Below, one piece after another: positions 26,109 to 34,725 of a stretch of DNA of 64,000 nt. This stretch comes from Persicitalea sp964500445 (lineage in GTDB: Bacteria > Bacteroidota > Bacteroidia > Cytophagales > Spirosomataceae): positions 1 through 64,000 of the forward strand of contig CAZCOG010000015.1 of the NCBI GenBank assembly GCA_964500445.1. Direction: 5' to 3'. How positions within the stretch are numbered: the first letter of the stretch is position 1; each line of letters starts with the position of its first letter. The notes below the pieces were generated by a model. That model ran no database searches, was not told the origin of the DNA, and was given only the letters and a program-made list of their open reading frames with translations. Position numbers and translations under genes: made by a program.

Positions 26109-26987
26109 ATGCTTTTCAAAGGCGTGGGCGTGGCCCTGGTGACCCCTTTTAATGAAGATTTAGAAATCGACTTCGATGGTCTTAAAAAACTGATTGACTC
26201 TGTTTCCGAAGGCGGAAGCGATTACCTGGTTGTGAACGGTACTACGGGCGAATCGCCAACAACGACGTTTGAAGAGAAACAGGCACTGCTTAAATTTACC
26301 AAGGCGAATAATTCCAAAAATCTGCCTATTGTATTTGGTTTAGGCGGAAATGATACCCGCCAAGTTCTGGCCAACATCGCCGCCACAGATTTCAGCGGCG
26401 TGGATGCGATCCTATCTGTTTGCCCATATTACAACAAACCTACACAGGCGGGCATAATCGCCCATTTTACAGCGATTGCCGATGCTTCGCCCGTTCCGGT
26501 ACTGCTCTACAATGTTCCGGGCCGCACGGTGGTCAATATTCTGCCGGAAACCGTGCTGGAATTAGCTAAACATCCCAATATCATCGGCCTGAAAGATGCC
26601 TGTTCGACCATTGAACAGTACATGGAAATTGCCTGGAAGGCGCCAAAAGATTTTCTTTTGCTCTCGGGTGATGATAATCTGGTGGTACCGATGATCAGCG
26701 TAGGTTGGCACGGCGTGATTTCCGTCGTCGCCAATGGATTTCCCAAAGAATTTCACGATTTGACCTGGCACGCTCTGGAAGGACGCTTCACGGAAGCGGC
26801 GGCTTTACAGTTCTCCTTTATCGATTTCGATACGTTGCTTTACGCCGAAGCCAATCCGGTAGGCATCAAGGAATGTCTGGCAATCAAGGGCGTTTGCGGA
26901 TCGCACGTTCGGTTGCCGTTACTCAAAGCTACTTCCGAACTTTCGCATAAGCTCCGGGCGGCGATGGAGCGGGAAGGTTTTATCTAG
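26109..26987 (+). CDS. dapA: 4-hydroxy-tetrahydrodipicolinate synthase
   Basis: A 292-residue class I aldolase. GTTGESPTT (44-52), the catalytic Tyr134 in LLYNVPGRT and the Schiff-base Lys162 in IGLKDACS are present. It condenses pyruvate with aspartate semialdehyde in lysine and diaminopimelate synthesis. It ends just before a strong terminator that also serves the convergent peptidase gene. Confidence 0.96.
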   Translation: MLFKGVGVALVTPFNEDLEIDFDGLKKLIDSVSEGGSDYLVVNGTTGESPTTTFEEKQALLKFTKANNSKNLPIVFGLGGNDTRQVLANIAATDFSGVDAILSVCPYYNKPTQAGIIAHFTAIADASPVPVLLYNVPGRTVVNILPETVLELAKHPNIIGLKDACSTIEQYMEIAWKAPKDFLLLSGDDNLVVPMISVGWHGVISVVANGFPKEFHDLTWHALEGRFTEAAALQFSFIDFDTLLYAEANPVGIKECLAIKGVCGSHVRLPLLKATSELSHKLRAAMEREGFI

Positions 26988-27000
26988 TCATAAGAAAAAA

Positions 27001-27047
27001 AAATAGGGGTAGTTCACAGAGAAAATTTGTGAACTACCCCTATTTTT
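27001..27047. terminator. Bidirectional terminator between dapA and M14 peptidase
   Basis: A long perfect stem of about 18 base pairs, AAATAGGGGTAGTTCACA (27001-27018) with its complement at 27028-27045, loop of 9 bases, A-run on one side and T-run on the other. It fits both convergent genes. Confidence 0.95.
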
Positions 27048-27071
27048 TTGCGTGTTACCGCCGGATAGGTG

Positions 27072-29570
27072 CTACCGGAATACTGCGTTTCCGAATAGTA
27101 GTTTTCCATTATACCAGAAACCCCGAAACAGTGGATTGTCGGCCATGTAAATAACCTGTCCTCTTCCCATTTCCTGGACGCCAAATACCAACGTATTCTT
27201 CAATTTCTGCTTGGCGTTCTTCCCGGCGAAACCCGCCAGGTAACTATCCTCTTCCAAATACCCTACATTCCATCCTTCGGGTAGGTATTCAAAGTCATAA
27301 GTACTTCGTATCAGACCGTAGTAATCGCCCTTGTACCCAAACGCCAGAGGATGAGTGCTGTCCAATTTTACCCGAAAGATGCTGCCCGGCGTATCGTCAC
27401 TCGCCGACTCCCGCTCGCGGTTGGCGTAAATTTTCAGCGGCGATTCCTTGTCTTTCTTGGCTTCCGATTTTTTGCTTTTTATTTCAAATCCAGACTTATC
27501 GATGAAAGCAGACGCGGCGCGTTCCATCGCAATGAGTTTCCCTCCATTCCTGATCCATTCTTTAAGTTGATCAAGGGCAGTCTCGCTCAAAATTTTACCA
27601 TAACTACCCGTCGGCAAAATAAGTACGTCGATCTCATTCCACGGCATTCGGGAAAAATTTTCGCCCTCGACCACTGAAATAGGGTACTTGATCTGCTGTT
27701 CGAAGTAATGCCATACTTCACCGAATGCCAGCGACGAAATGCCTTCTCCGGCTAACACGACCACCTTCGGAGCCGTAAGAGGCGCAACGGTACTTGAGCC
27801 AAAATCGGAGCCGGAAGTCACGAAGCCCGTCTGCACGGGTGTTAGTTTAACCTTCGATTCATTGGCGATTTGGGTCAGCACCCGGTCGAATTCAGCGCCC
27901 ATTGCTTCGTTTCCTTTGCGCGTAATGACCAACGTTCCCTCATCAAAACTTTGGCCGTCGATTTCGAAGGGTACATTGGAAGTACGCAGTCGTATTTTTT
28001 TATCAAGAATACGGGCCAGAAATTTTAAATCATCCAGCGAATTCCAGCGCGCCAGATACGCGTAGGGAGCCTGGGCAGGAATCTGATTATTATATGTTTG
28101 GGGAGTGTAGGTGGCAGGGGTTAACTTTTCTCTCAAACCATAGGCATCAAGGCCGTAAGCGTAGGCCAGTCCCCAGCTGGTGATATCGTACGTAATGGAA
28201 TCCTCCAGCTCCGGGCGGGCTTCAAACAGAATTTTCAGCAACGATGATTTGGGCTGATAAGCACTGATGAGTAGATCCCCCGATCCAAATTTTCCATTTT
28301 CATCTTTTAAATCGCCCAAATTCGTAGCCTTGGCAGTAAAGTCCTTGCCTGCCAGCCCGTACCGAATTCCCTGCTTATCCAATAGATCGGTCAATGCCCG
28401 CACCCGACCTTCGTTACCTTGCGTCTTCATGACATACGTCTTGAAAGTACCAATGGGCTCATTCTGGGCTTTGCTGTAGTATTTTCTAAACTCCTCGACT
28501 GTTTGCTCGGCGCGCGAGGAAATAGCTTCCAGCGTAGACATACTCGTAGCAAAGTGATGGTCGATGCGGGACGAAAGCGTAAGCGTGTCGCCTTCATCTT
28601 CACGGGCAATAGCAACGCCTGCCCGCCCGCCGCCGCCCTGTTCGTAGGTCATACCAATGGCGCCGTTGTAGGTCGGCCAGGTATCTCCGTAGCTGGGGTA
28701 GAACAGGTCGTAGTTGTTACGAGTGAAGTACAGCCAACTATTTTTGTCAAAATACTTACGGCTATATGTTCCCAGAATATTATTGAACTCGCGCTGCCAA
28801 GTAGTAATATCTTTATGAAATGGCTTGGATGCGGGCGGGAAGTAGTAAGAAGCGGCCGAACCCATCTCGTGAAAATCGGCGTGCAAATGCGGCATCCACT
28901 GGTTATAGAGTTTGATGCGCTCCTGCGATTCCTTTTGTACCTGCCAGGCCCAGTCGCGATTGAGGTCGAAGAGATAGTGGTTGGGCCTTCCGCCGGGCCA
29001 GGGTTCGTTGTGTTCCCACGACCAGGGCGTCGGATTATTGGGCATTCCCATCACGCGGTTATACCACTGCGCGTAGCGGTCACGACCGTCTGGATTGATA
29101 CAGGGATCAAGCAGTACTACCGTGTTTTTCAGGATTTCCTGGGTGGTTGCGTTGTTGGTGTTCAGCAATTCGTACATAACCTTCATTACCGACTCAGACG
29201 ACACCGCCTCATTTCCATGGACGTTGTAGCTGAGCCACGCTATAGCCGGGACCGTGCCAGAAGGATTTCCCGGCAACATTCCAATGCTCTTTAAGTTATC
29301 GGTTCGAATCGTTTCGATTCGGGCCAGGTTTTCGGGCGAAGCAACTACTGCTACCATGAGCGGCCGGCCTTCGTAAGTTGAGCCGTAAGGAATAAGCTTG
29401 ACCCGGTCAGGGTTCTTTTCGGCTAGCGTTCTGACGTAGTCGGCAATGCGATGATGGTATGAGAAGCGGCTGCCAAGCGGGTAGCCAAGAAAAGATTCGG
29501 GAGTTGGGTTTTGGGCAAAAATGGGGCAGGCGACAGCTAATAAAACAAGCTGAATAAAGATCTTTTTCAT
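27072..29570 (-). CDS. Secreted M14-family zinc carboxypeptidase-like protein (paralogue 2)
   Basis: An 832-residue paralogue of the protein at 20531-23104 with its own signal peptide (MKKIFIQLVLLAVACPIFAQ). M14 residues are all present: His118 and Glu121 in YNVHGNEA, INPDGRDRY, LNRDWAW, His234 in DFHEMG and Glu310 in TYEQGGGG. The C-terminal half keeps the same non-catalytic module (VVLAGEGISSLAFGEVWHYF, VLILPTGSYG). The two copies flank rpe-ligA-dapA. Different spacing after HGNE and different substrate-pocket residues suggest non-identical specificity; this is inference. Confidence 0.9.
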   Translation of the reverse strand: MKKIFIQLVLLAVACPIFAQNPTPESFLGYPLGSRFSYHHRIADYVRTLAEKNPDRVKLIPYGSTYEGRPLMVAVVASPENLARIETIRTDNLKSIGMLPGNPSGTVPAIAWLSYNVHGNEAVSSESVMKVMYELLNTNNATTQEILKNTVVLLDPCINPDGRDRYAQWYNRVMGMPNNPTPWSWEHNEPWPGGRPNHYLFDLNRDWAWQVQKESQERIKLYNQWMPHLHADFHEMGSAASYYFPPASKPFHKDITTWQREFNNILGTYSRKYFDKNSWLYFTRNNYDLFYPSYGDTWPTYNGAIGMTYEQGGGGRAGVAIAREDEGDTLTLSSRIDHHFATSMSTLEAISSRAEQTVEEFRKYYSKAQNEPIGTFKTYVMKTQGNEGRVRALTDLLDKQGIRYGLAGKDFTAKATNLGDLKDENGKFGSGDLLISAYQPKSSLLKILFEARPELEDSITYDITSWGLAYAYGLDAYGLREKLTPATYTPQTYNNQIPAQAPYAYLARWNSLDDLKFLARILDKKIRLRTSNVPFEIDGQSFDEGTLVITRKGNEAMGAEFDRVLTQIANESKVKLTPVQTGFVTSGSDFGSSTVAPLTAPKVVVLAGEGISSLAFGEVWHYFEQQIKYPISVVEGENFSRMPWNEIDVLILPTGSYGKILSETALDQLKEWIRNGGKLIAMERAASAFIDKSGFEIKSKKSEAKKDKESPLKIYANRERESASDDTPGSIFRVKLDSTHPLAFGYKGDYYGLIRSTYDFEYLPEGWNVGYLEEDSYLAGFAGKNAKQKLKNTLVFGVQEMGRGQVIYMADNPLFRGFWYNGKLLFGNAVFR

Positions 29571-29756
29571 TAGGGTGATTTCAAATGGCAGAAAGAGGAT
29601 TCCAAAAATACCAAAAAATGTCGTTTTCAGAGGTCTTCGAGCTGTTTGGTCTTGAAATATTAAAATTTTTCAGAATAAATACTCTGGTAATGAATGTCTT
29701 CTGAAATACCTGCATTTTTTTTGTTGGAAGGTTTTGGATATTTAAAATCATCCTAC

Positions 29757-29764
29757 CATCTTTG
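29757..29764 (+). promoter_or_regulatory. Possible promoter box upstream of tRNA-Glu
   Basis: CATCTTTG differs from TAnnTTTG at one base, and TTG at 29734-29736 lies 20 bases upstream. The tRNA starts about 74 bases later. The rest of the 267-base gap (29571-29837) shows no gene. Confidence 0.35.
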
Positions 29765-29837
29765 CACCACGTTTTCAGGGAATGAAAGCGGAATCGAAAG
29801 GAAAGTGTTTTCCATACACGAAAAAAAGGGACCAGTC

Positions 29838-29909
29838 GGCCCATTCGTCTAGCGGTTAGGACACGACCCTTTCACGGTTGAAACAGGGGTTCGATTCCCC
29901 TATGGGTCA
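29838..29909 (+). tRNA. tRNA-Glu (anticodon TTC)
   Basis: The acceptor GGCCCAT pairs with ATGGGTC (one G-T). Anticodon stem CGACC/GGTTG holds loop CTTTCAC with anticodon TTC at 29871-29873. The T arm is GGGG-TTCGATT-CCCC with one further pair. Discriminator A at 29909; CCA is not encoded. Confidence 0.95.
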
Positions 29910-29933
29910 CTCAGGTGGCTTATTGCCGACACA

Positions 29934-29963
29934 AAAAGCCCGCTATTTCTAGCGGGCTTTTCT
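29934..29963 (+). terminator. Terminator after tRNA-Glu
   Basis: A 12-base-pair stem, AAAAGCCCGCTA with TAGCGGGCTTTT, and loop TTTC, then a short T-rich stretch. It also lies 22 bases past the stop of the convergent 724-residue gene and may serve both strands. Confidence 0.9.
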
Positions 29964-29983
29964 GTTTTCAATGCAAAAAGACT

Positions 29984-32158
29984 TTACAAGTTTCCACGGT
30001 AAAGGCTTGGCCAATTGCCATAAATTTGAATGCGCTCGGTTTTTCCGTTGGGTAGGCGAATCGCTACCTCACTCGACTCATTAGGTTTCTGAAAAGAATC
30101 GATTCCCAGCACTGCTATCTTGCCTTGATTGACTACTGCCAAAACAAAAGGCTCCCGGCGGCTAGCAGATTGAACGGCTTGATCCACGGAAGCTTTCCGC
30201 CACTGACCATTGATTTGGTAATCAAGGTCAACTTTTTTGCCACCGACCAGAATATCTTCTACTTGCTTGGCCATCCAGTTGCCGAGTACATAAAATTCAG
30301 TAGGATAGTCCCAATATCGCGGCGATTGCGGCCGGTCGCGCCGGCCTTGAAGTCGGGAATGATCGGTTTTGCCATCTGCCGCAAACCACTCAAAGCCGTA
30401 CCAATCATCTTTACTCAATAAATAGTTGTTGGCGCCCCGGCCAAGCGGCTGATTATCGTGCCATAGATAATAGCCATCGCCCTCCACAAATGAGAACAGG
30501 GACAAACCAAGTGCTTGGCTTGCTGGCATCATTGCCAATTGGTTAAAAACAATTTCCCCCTTGGGCGCGGTGGTATGTACCACCCAGGGCACCGCAGGAT
30601 CGTCGTAGCGGGCCATATCACGATTCCAGCCAAACCAAATCGTTTTATTATTTTTTTGGTAAGGAAACAGTCGATTTACACGCGAAGTATGAATTGCGGA
30701 GAGTAGTAGGTAATTGCTTGGTGTAATTCCTTCGGGATCGTTCGAGAAAAAAGAAACCGGGTAAATATCCACCATATTGATTGAAAAGTAATCAGCCATA
30801 CTTTCCCCTTGTGCATTGCGCGTGAGGTTGTTATGGGAAGGGCGGGGGGTGGTGTAATCCTGGCTGAAATAAGTAGGGTCAATTTTATCAGTTTTGTCGC
30901 TCCAGAAATTTCGGTTTCGATAGGCAGGCCCTCCCCAGTAATCAAAGATTGCCATATTGGGCTGATTCTTTTTAAGGCGTCTGGAAAACCAGAGTAATCG
31001 CTGCTTTATTTCCGGCGTATAGTCACGATTCCAGAATTCAAAATCATATGCATATACTCCACAAGGAAATACCTGGTCGGCATACGCTTCTACTTCTTTT
31101 TGGGAAAGTGAAGAAAACCAGGCTTCATCCCGATCTTTAAAAAAGCCGGGAGGTTCTGTCCAATGCAATTTTTGGTTGGGAACATTCCGTTCATGCTCCC
31201 ACTTTGGCAAATGAGTTACGCCTCGCTTAAAATAATTTGTGGGAGGTACTTCGGCATTCAACCGATATTGGAGGGCAAACTTTCCCTTAATAGGCTCGAA
31301 TTCCGGGAACCTGGTGTCGAACTGTACATTTATCTCGCGCGACAGACTGAACCAGCCAGGGATCGGAATAGGGGTCAAATCGGAAGTACTTTTTGGCTGA
31401 TCTTCGGAAATTTGCGCGATCCAGATATTCTGTTGACGCATGGTCCGGTTGCGGAGTTTATTCCACCATTCATCATAGGGGGCATCGATCCAGCAGGTGG
31501 TCACAGAGTACAAATAGCCTGGTTGTACTTCAAGGCCATTTTCGAGGCCTTCAACGATTCGGTTGTCAATCAGGTAGTATCGGTTCCGCCCGTCCTTGTA
31601 GTTGGCAAAATCTTTAAGGAATATTTTTCCATTAGCTCGTACTGGTCTCACATCCAGCATTATATCCTCGCTGCCGTGGCGTATCCAGGTATCGGAACTC
31701 AATTCAGTGTTGGCCTTTTTGATATCGAATTCAAATTCGGCCACAGTACTACAGCCAGGCTGCGAAAGACTTTCTATTCGGATCGTCGCCGGACCGTTTG
31801 AAAGAGGAAGGTCAACTAGAGAGAACCAGGTACCAGGGCGATGGGGTACGGTAGGGAAATTGTACTTCCGGTTTTTCTGCTCAATATCGACTTTATAGGG
31901 AGCCAGGCCACCAACCGAGGCATACAGTTCGAATTGTAATTCTCGCCCAATCTGCTTGTAATGACGAACAGAGAGGTCGCAATTGGCACTACCTGCCACA
32001 ATAGTTTTTGCAAGCGGAAAATCTTCCGCTTGCATACTATAAGTTACCGAATCGCTGGGACCAAATCTCTTCCAAGCCCAGGTGACCGAACCGGCCACAA
32101 GCGTGATAACCAGGGCAAAGAGAAATATAGTGTTTTTAGACAAGGCGCGACCAGACAT
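29984..32158 (-). CDS. Anchored extracytoplasmic protein of unknown function, possible TIM-barrel hydrolase
   Basis: A 724-residue protein with one N-terminal transmembrane anchor (about residues 10-29, NTIFLFALVITLVAGSVTWA). Residues 50-300 look beta-rich. The central region has barrel-like strands with acidic ends: CGVYAYDFEFWNRDY near residue 370, MAIFDYWGGPAY near 400 and SINMVDIYPVSFF near 462, followed by KTIWFGWNRD and SLFSFVEGDGYYLWHD. Aromatic-rich, acidic-tipped strands like these are usual in glycoside hydrolases, but no known family is recognised. It closes an operon with a DUF4136 lipoprotein and a small beta-barrel, 23 bases after the latter. Confidence 0.6.
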   Translation of the reverse strand: MSGRALSKNTIFLFALVITLVAGSVTWAWKRFGPSDSVTYSMQAEDFPLAKTIVAGSANCDLSVRHYKQIGRELQFELYASVGGLAPYKVDIEQKNRKYNFPTVPHRPGTWFSLVDLPLSNGPATIRIESLSQPGCSTVAEFEFDIKKANTELSSDTWIRHGSEDIMLDVRPVRANGKIFLKDFANYKDGRNRYYLIDNRIVEGLENGLEVQPGYLYSVTTCWIDAPYDEWWNKLRNRTMRQQNIWIAQISEDQPKSTSDLTPIPIPGWFSLSREINVQFDTRFPEFEPIKGKFALQYRLNAEVPPTNYFKRGVTHLPKWEHERNVPNQKLHWTEPPGFFKDRDEAWFSSLSQKEVEAYADQVFPCGVYAYDFEFWNRDYTPEIKQRLLWFSRRLKKNQPNMAIFDYWGGPAYRNRNFWSDKTDKIDPTYFSQDYTTPRPSHNNLTRNAQGESMADYFSINMVDIYPVSFFSNDPEGITPSNYLLLSAIHTSRVNRLFPYQKNNKTIWFGWNRDMARYDDPAVPWVVHTTAPKGEIVFNQLAMMPASQALGLSLFSFVEGDGYYLWHDNQPLGRGANNYLLSKDDWYGFEWFAADGKTDHSRLQGRRDRPQSPRYWDYPTEFYVLGNWMAKQVEDILVGGKKVDLDYQINGQWRKASVDQAVQSASRREPFVLAVVNQGKIAVLGIDSFQKPNESSEVAIRLPNGKTERIQIYGNWPSLYRGNL

Positions 32159-32181
32159 TCAATTTTGAGATCAGGACTGTA

Positions 32182-32838
32182 CTACCACCAGCGGTAAAAC
32201 AATCCTACGGTTGCGTTAATTTGACCTACCCCTTTATCGACGTAATCGTAATTAAGAGAAGTCTGATTGTACTTTATCCGGATATCGGCCCCGACGGAAC
32301 CATCTCTTTTAAACAGAAATTTTGCGCCCGCAGCTCCACCATACGTCAATTTAACGGATTGCAGCTGATCGGCTAGGCTACCATAATAAAGGCTATAATT
32401 CAAAAGATCGGCTCCGACAGAGGCTTGAATGTAAGGACGAATCATGGCATTCGGCTTGGCGAAGTAATAACTTATCACGCCCTGAATTGGCATTAGATCA
32501 ATGGTACGTGTTTGCACGGCTGAAATGTCCCCATCGGTAGTTTGATAAATAGCTCGGGGAAGTCTTTGAGAATAAAAGGTTTTTCCCACTTCTACCCCGA
32601 TGGAAATGGGTTTTTGAAGTACCCAATCAACTGAGAATGAATAGTTCCTGAGAGTGGGCTTGTCTATATAACTACTTGAAAATGGGCCAATAGGGATTCC
32701 CGCTCCGCCACGCACCGTGGCTACATAGTGGGAGTATCGGTCATAGGGCGAGGGCAGATTATACAATTGTGGGTTTTGCTGCGCAAAGGCAGGGGCACTC
32801 AGGATAATTCCCAAGAGCAAGGTTTTTATGATATTCAT
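32182..32838 (-). CDS. Outer membrane beta-barrel protein
   Basis: A 218-residue protein with a cleavable signal peptide (MNIIKTLLLGIILSAPAFAQ) and alternating amphipathic strands such as YIQASVGADLLNYSLYYG and VGADIRIKYNQTSLNYDYV. It ends in an aromatic residue (FYRWW), the usual outer-membrane insertion signal. Size suits an 8- to 10-stranded barrel. It sits 49 bases after the DUF4136 lipoprotein gene and 23 bases before the 724-residue protein gene. The role is unknown. Confidence 0.8.
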   Translation of the reverse strand: MNIIKTLLLGIILSAPAFAQQNPQLYNLPSPYDRYSHYVATVRGGAGIPIGPFSSSYIDKPTLRNYSFSVDWVLQKPISIGVEVGKTFYSQRLPRAIYQTTDGDISAVQTRTIDLMPIQGVISYYFAKPNAMIRPYIQASVGADLLNYSLYYGSLADQLQSVKLTYGGAAGAKFLFKRDGSVGADIRIKYNQTSLNYDYVDKGVGQINATVGLFYRWW

Positions 32839-32887
32839 TTTAGTATTTTAAAATTTAAGCAAGAAAATGGAAGACGAAGCCTGGCCG

Positions 32888-33520
32888 TCAGTTAATTTTC
32901 AAATAGCTTGATTGGTCAAAAACCGATTGTACCATTGTATCGGTATCAACTCCGTCGAACAAGCCATTCCCTCTGATCATAGCACTCCAAATCACATTAT
33001 ACTGCTCGTTCTGGACATCCGGATTTTTGAAGTCCAACATCTCGAGGTACCAATAGGCTTCCCGTGTCTGTACATATGAATAGTAGGAAGGGTAGCCATA
33101 TCCGTAGCCGGGAAAATATCCTCCGCCACCAAATCCACCACCCCAATAATTTCCGTAGTAAGGATTGGGTTGTGATACAACATTGAGATAGGCATTTCGG
33201 ACCTGCGCTACATTAATTCCGACATTAGGATTCTCTTTGGGGCTAACATATTGATATCCCAAATTTTTCATTTTTTGAATTACAGTATTCAAAAATTGGA
33301 TGTCGGTATCACTTAATGAAGTACCTGATCCCTGATTGCCGATGATCAGCACAGAGTCGACAATACTGAAAGTTTTAAACTGTGTAAAATTGACTGATTC
33401 GTCGTGGTTGGTGATGAACACCTGCGAATCTTCCACTGTTAAATCCTTTAACGGGTCATTTTGACATGCTGCGAAAACGCCGATTAAGGCCATCAGGCCT
33501 AGTATTTTAGTATATTTCAT
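32888..33520 (-). CDS. DUF4136-family lipoprotein
   Basis: A 210-residue lipoprotein: lipobox FAAC with Cys19. The opening FTQFKTFSIVDSVLI and the domain that follows match DUF4136. A Gly/Tyr-rich stretch (residues of about 118-150, with repeated GYG and YY) is inserted mid-domain and may be a flexible surface loop. It is first in a three-gene envelope operon. The family has no assigned biochemical role. Confidence 0.85.
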   Translation of the reverse strand: MKYTKILGLMALIGVFAACQNDPLKDLTVEDSQVFITNHDESVNFTQFKTFSIVDSVLIIGNQGSGTSLSDTDIQFLNTVIQKMKNLGYQYVSPKENPNVGINVAQVRNAYLNVVSQPNPYYGNYWGGGFGGGGYFPGYGYGYPSYYSYVQTREAYWYLEMLDFKNPDVQNEQYNVIWSAMIRGNGLFDGVDTDTMVQSVFDQSSYLKIN

Positions 33521-33638
33521 GGGTTAAATTTATTTGAAGTCGATTTTATAACGTATTTGGTCAGTGAATCATTTTATTGGACAAAACATAGTACCGTCAA
33601 AGCTGTTTTGTAAGGAACATAAGTGGAGAAATTTTGCC

Positions 33639-33646
33639 CAAAAGTA
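33639..33646 (-). promoter_or_regulatory. Possible -7 box for the DUF4136 operon
   Basis: The minus strand reads TACTTTTG, an exact TAnnTTTG match, about 119 bases upstream of the lipoprotein ATG. No clear -33 element is seen, so this is tentative. Confidence 0.35.
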
Positions 33647-33677
33647 CTTTAACGAGCTATGTGTCAGTTTATGAGTG

Positions 33678-33712
33678 AATTATGGCATATAATTGTCTTA
33701 CACGCCATAATT
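33678..33712. repeat. Inverted repeat in a divergent promoter region
   Basis: A perfect 9-base inverted repeat, AATTATGGC (33678-33686) and GCCATAATT (33704-33712), with a 17-base spacer containing TATAATT. It sits in the 239-base gap between the divergent DUF4136 and deacetylase-family genes, 48 bases before the latter's ATG. It could be an operator or a stem-loop. No T-run follows, so it is not a terminator. Confidence 0.5.
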
Positions 33713-33759
33713 ACTTCGCTAAAAAGACCGTGCCTTATGAACATTATTAATCGGGAGGT

Positions 33760-34662
33760 ATGCTGAAGATAGCATATTGTCCTATTTACTCTCATCCATT
33801 GCCGGAAGGTCATCGTTTTCCCATGATAAAATATGATCTTATTCCCGAGCAATTAATCTATGAAGGAACCTGCACAAATGAGAATTTTTTTTGCCCTGAA
33901 CCAATAGATGAAAAGTGGATAGTAAGAGTTCACTATGAGTACTACTGGTCGGATTTAAAAAAACTTACTATTGATCCTCGAATGGTTCGTCGTATTGGGT
34001 TTCCTTTATCGCCGCAATTGATTGAACGGGAAATGATTATTTCCCGTGGAACAATAGAATGCTGCGGTTTTGCTAAACGCAATGGGATCGCAATGAATGT
34101 GGCCGGAGGTACCCATCATGCTTATCCAGATAAGGGTGAAGGTTTTTGCCTTTTGAACGATATTGGGATCGCGGCAAACTATCTGTTGGAAAAAAAGATG
34201 GCCCAGAAGATATTGATTATAGATTTAGATGTCCACCAGGGTAATGGTACTGCAGTGATGTTCCAAGATGAATCGCGGGTATTTACATTTTCGATGCATG
34301 GCAAAGATAATTATCCACTTCGCAAAGAAAAATCAGACCTTGATATAGCATTGGAAACCGGAACAACAGACGAAATCTATCTGAAAAATTTAAACAAATA
34401 TTTGCCCGAACTATTTGAGCAGATTCGTCCTGATTTTGCTTTTTATTTGGCAGGAGTAGATGTTCTTGGAACAGACAAACTAGGTCATTTGTCTATGAGC
34501 CGGGAAGGGTGCAGGCTTCGGGATGAATTCGTTTTCAGAGAATGCAGGAGTCGGGGCATACCGGTAGTGGTTTCGATGGGAGGCGGGTATTCTCCTAGGC
34601 TGACCGATATCGTGGAGGCACACTGTAACACTTTCAGAGAGGCGCAGAAAATCTATTTTTAG
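33760..34662 (+). CDS. Histone-deacetylase-family hydrolase (class IV-like)
   Basis: A 300-residue arginase/deacetylase-fold enzyme. The active-site pair His119-His120 in GGTHHAYPDKGEGFC, the zinc ligands Asp157 and His159 in DLDVHQGNGTA and Asp234 in AGVDVLG, and the GGGY loop (274-277) are all present, so it should be active. The start MLKIAYCPIYSHPLPEGHRF is typical of HDAC11-like bacterial members. Likely substrates are acetylated lysine, acetylated polyamines or fatty-acyl amides. An unknown small gene follows after 63 bases (to its ATG). GGGAGG just before the ATG is too close to act as a normal Shine-Dalgarno. Confidence 0.92.
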   Translation: MLKIAYCPIYSHPLPEGHRFPMIKYDLIPEQLIYEGTCTNENFFCPEPIDEKWIVRVHYEYYWSDLKKLTIDPRMVRRIGFPLSPQLIEREMIISRGTIECCGFAKRNGIAMNVAGGTHHAYPDKGEGFCLLNDIGIAANYLLEKKMAQKILIIDLDVHQGNGTAVMFQDESRVFTFSMHGKDNYPLRKEKSDLDIALETGTTDEIYLKNLNKYLPELFEQIRPDFAFYLAGVDVLGTDKLGHLSMSREGCRLRDEFVFRECRSRGIPVVVSMGGGYSPRLTDIVEAHCNTFREAQKIYF

Positions 34663-34725
34663 GATAAGATTTATTTGATTATCTGAAAAAAATCAGGGAA
34701 TTTGCGGGATAAATGCTACGTCCAG

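Noticed and set aside
28419..29294. 291-residue plus-strand ORF
   Set aside because: Antisense to the well-supported M14 peptidase gene; composition follows the reverse complement of conserved codons and no domain is visible.
29571..29837. A short minus-strand ORF in the gap upstream of tRNA-Glu
   Set aside because: AT-rich, no conserved features and overlapping the tRNA; treated as non-coding.
29838..29983. tRNA-Glu as an integration site for a mobile element
   Set aside because: No integrase, no repeated tRNA 3' end and normal envelope genes on the far side.
31163..31801. 212-residue plus-strand ORF
   Set aside because: Opposite the 724-residue gene, no recognisable domain and no signals of its own.
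33751..33762. GGGAGG as a Shine-Dalgarno for the deacetylase-family gene
   Set aside because: It lies only one base from the ATG, too close to pair with 16S rRNA in the usual way, and this phylum rarely uses such sites.
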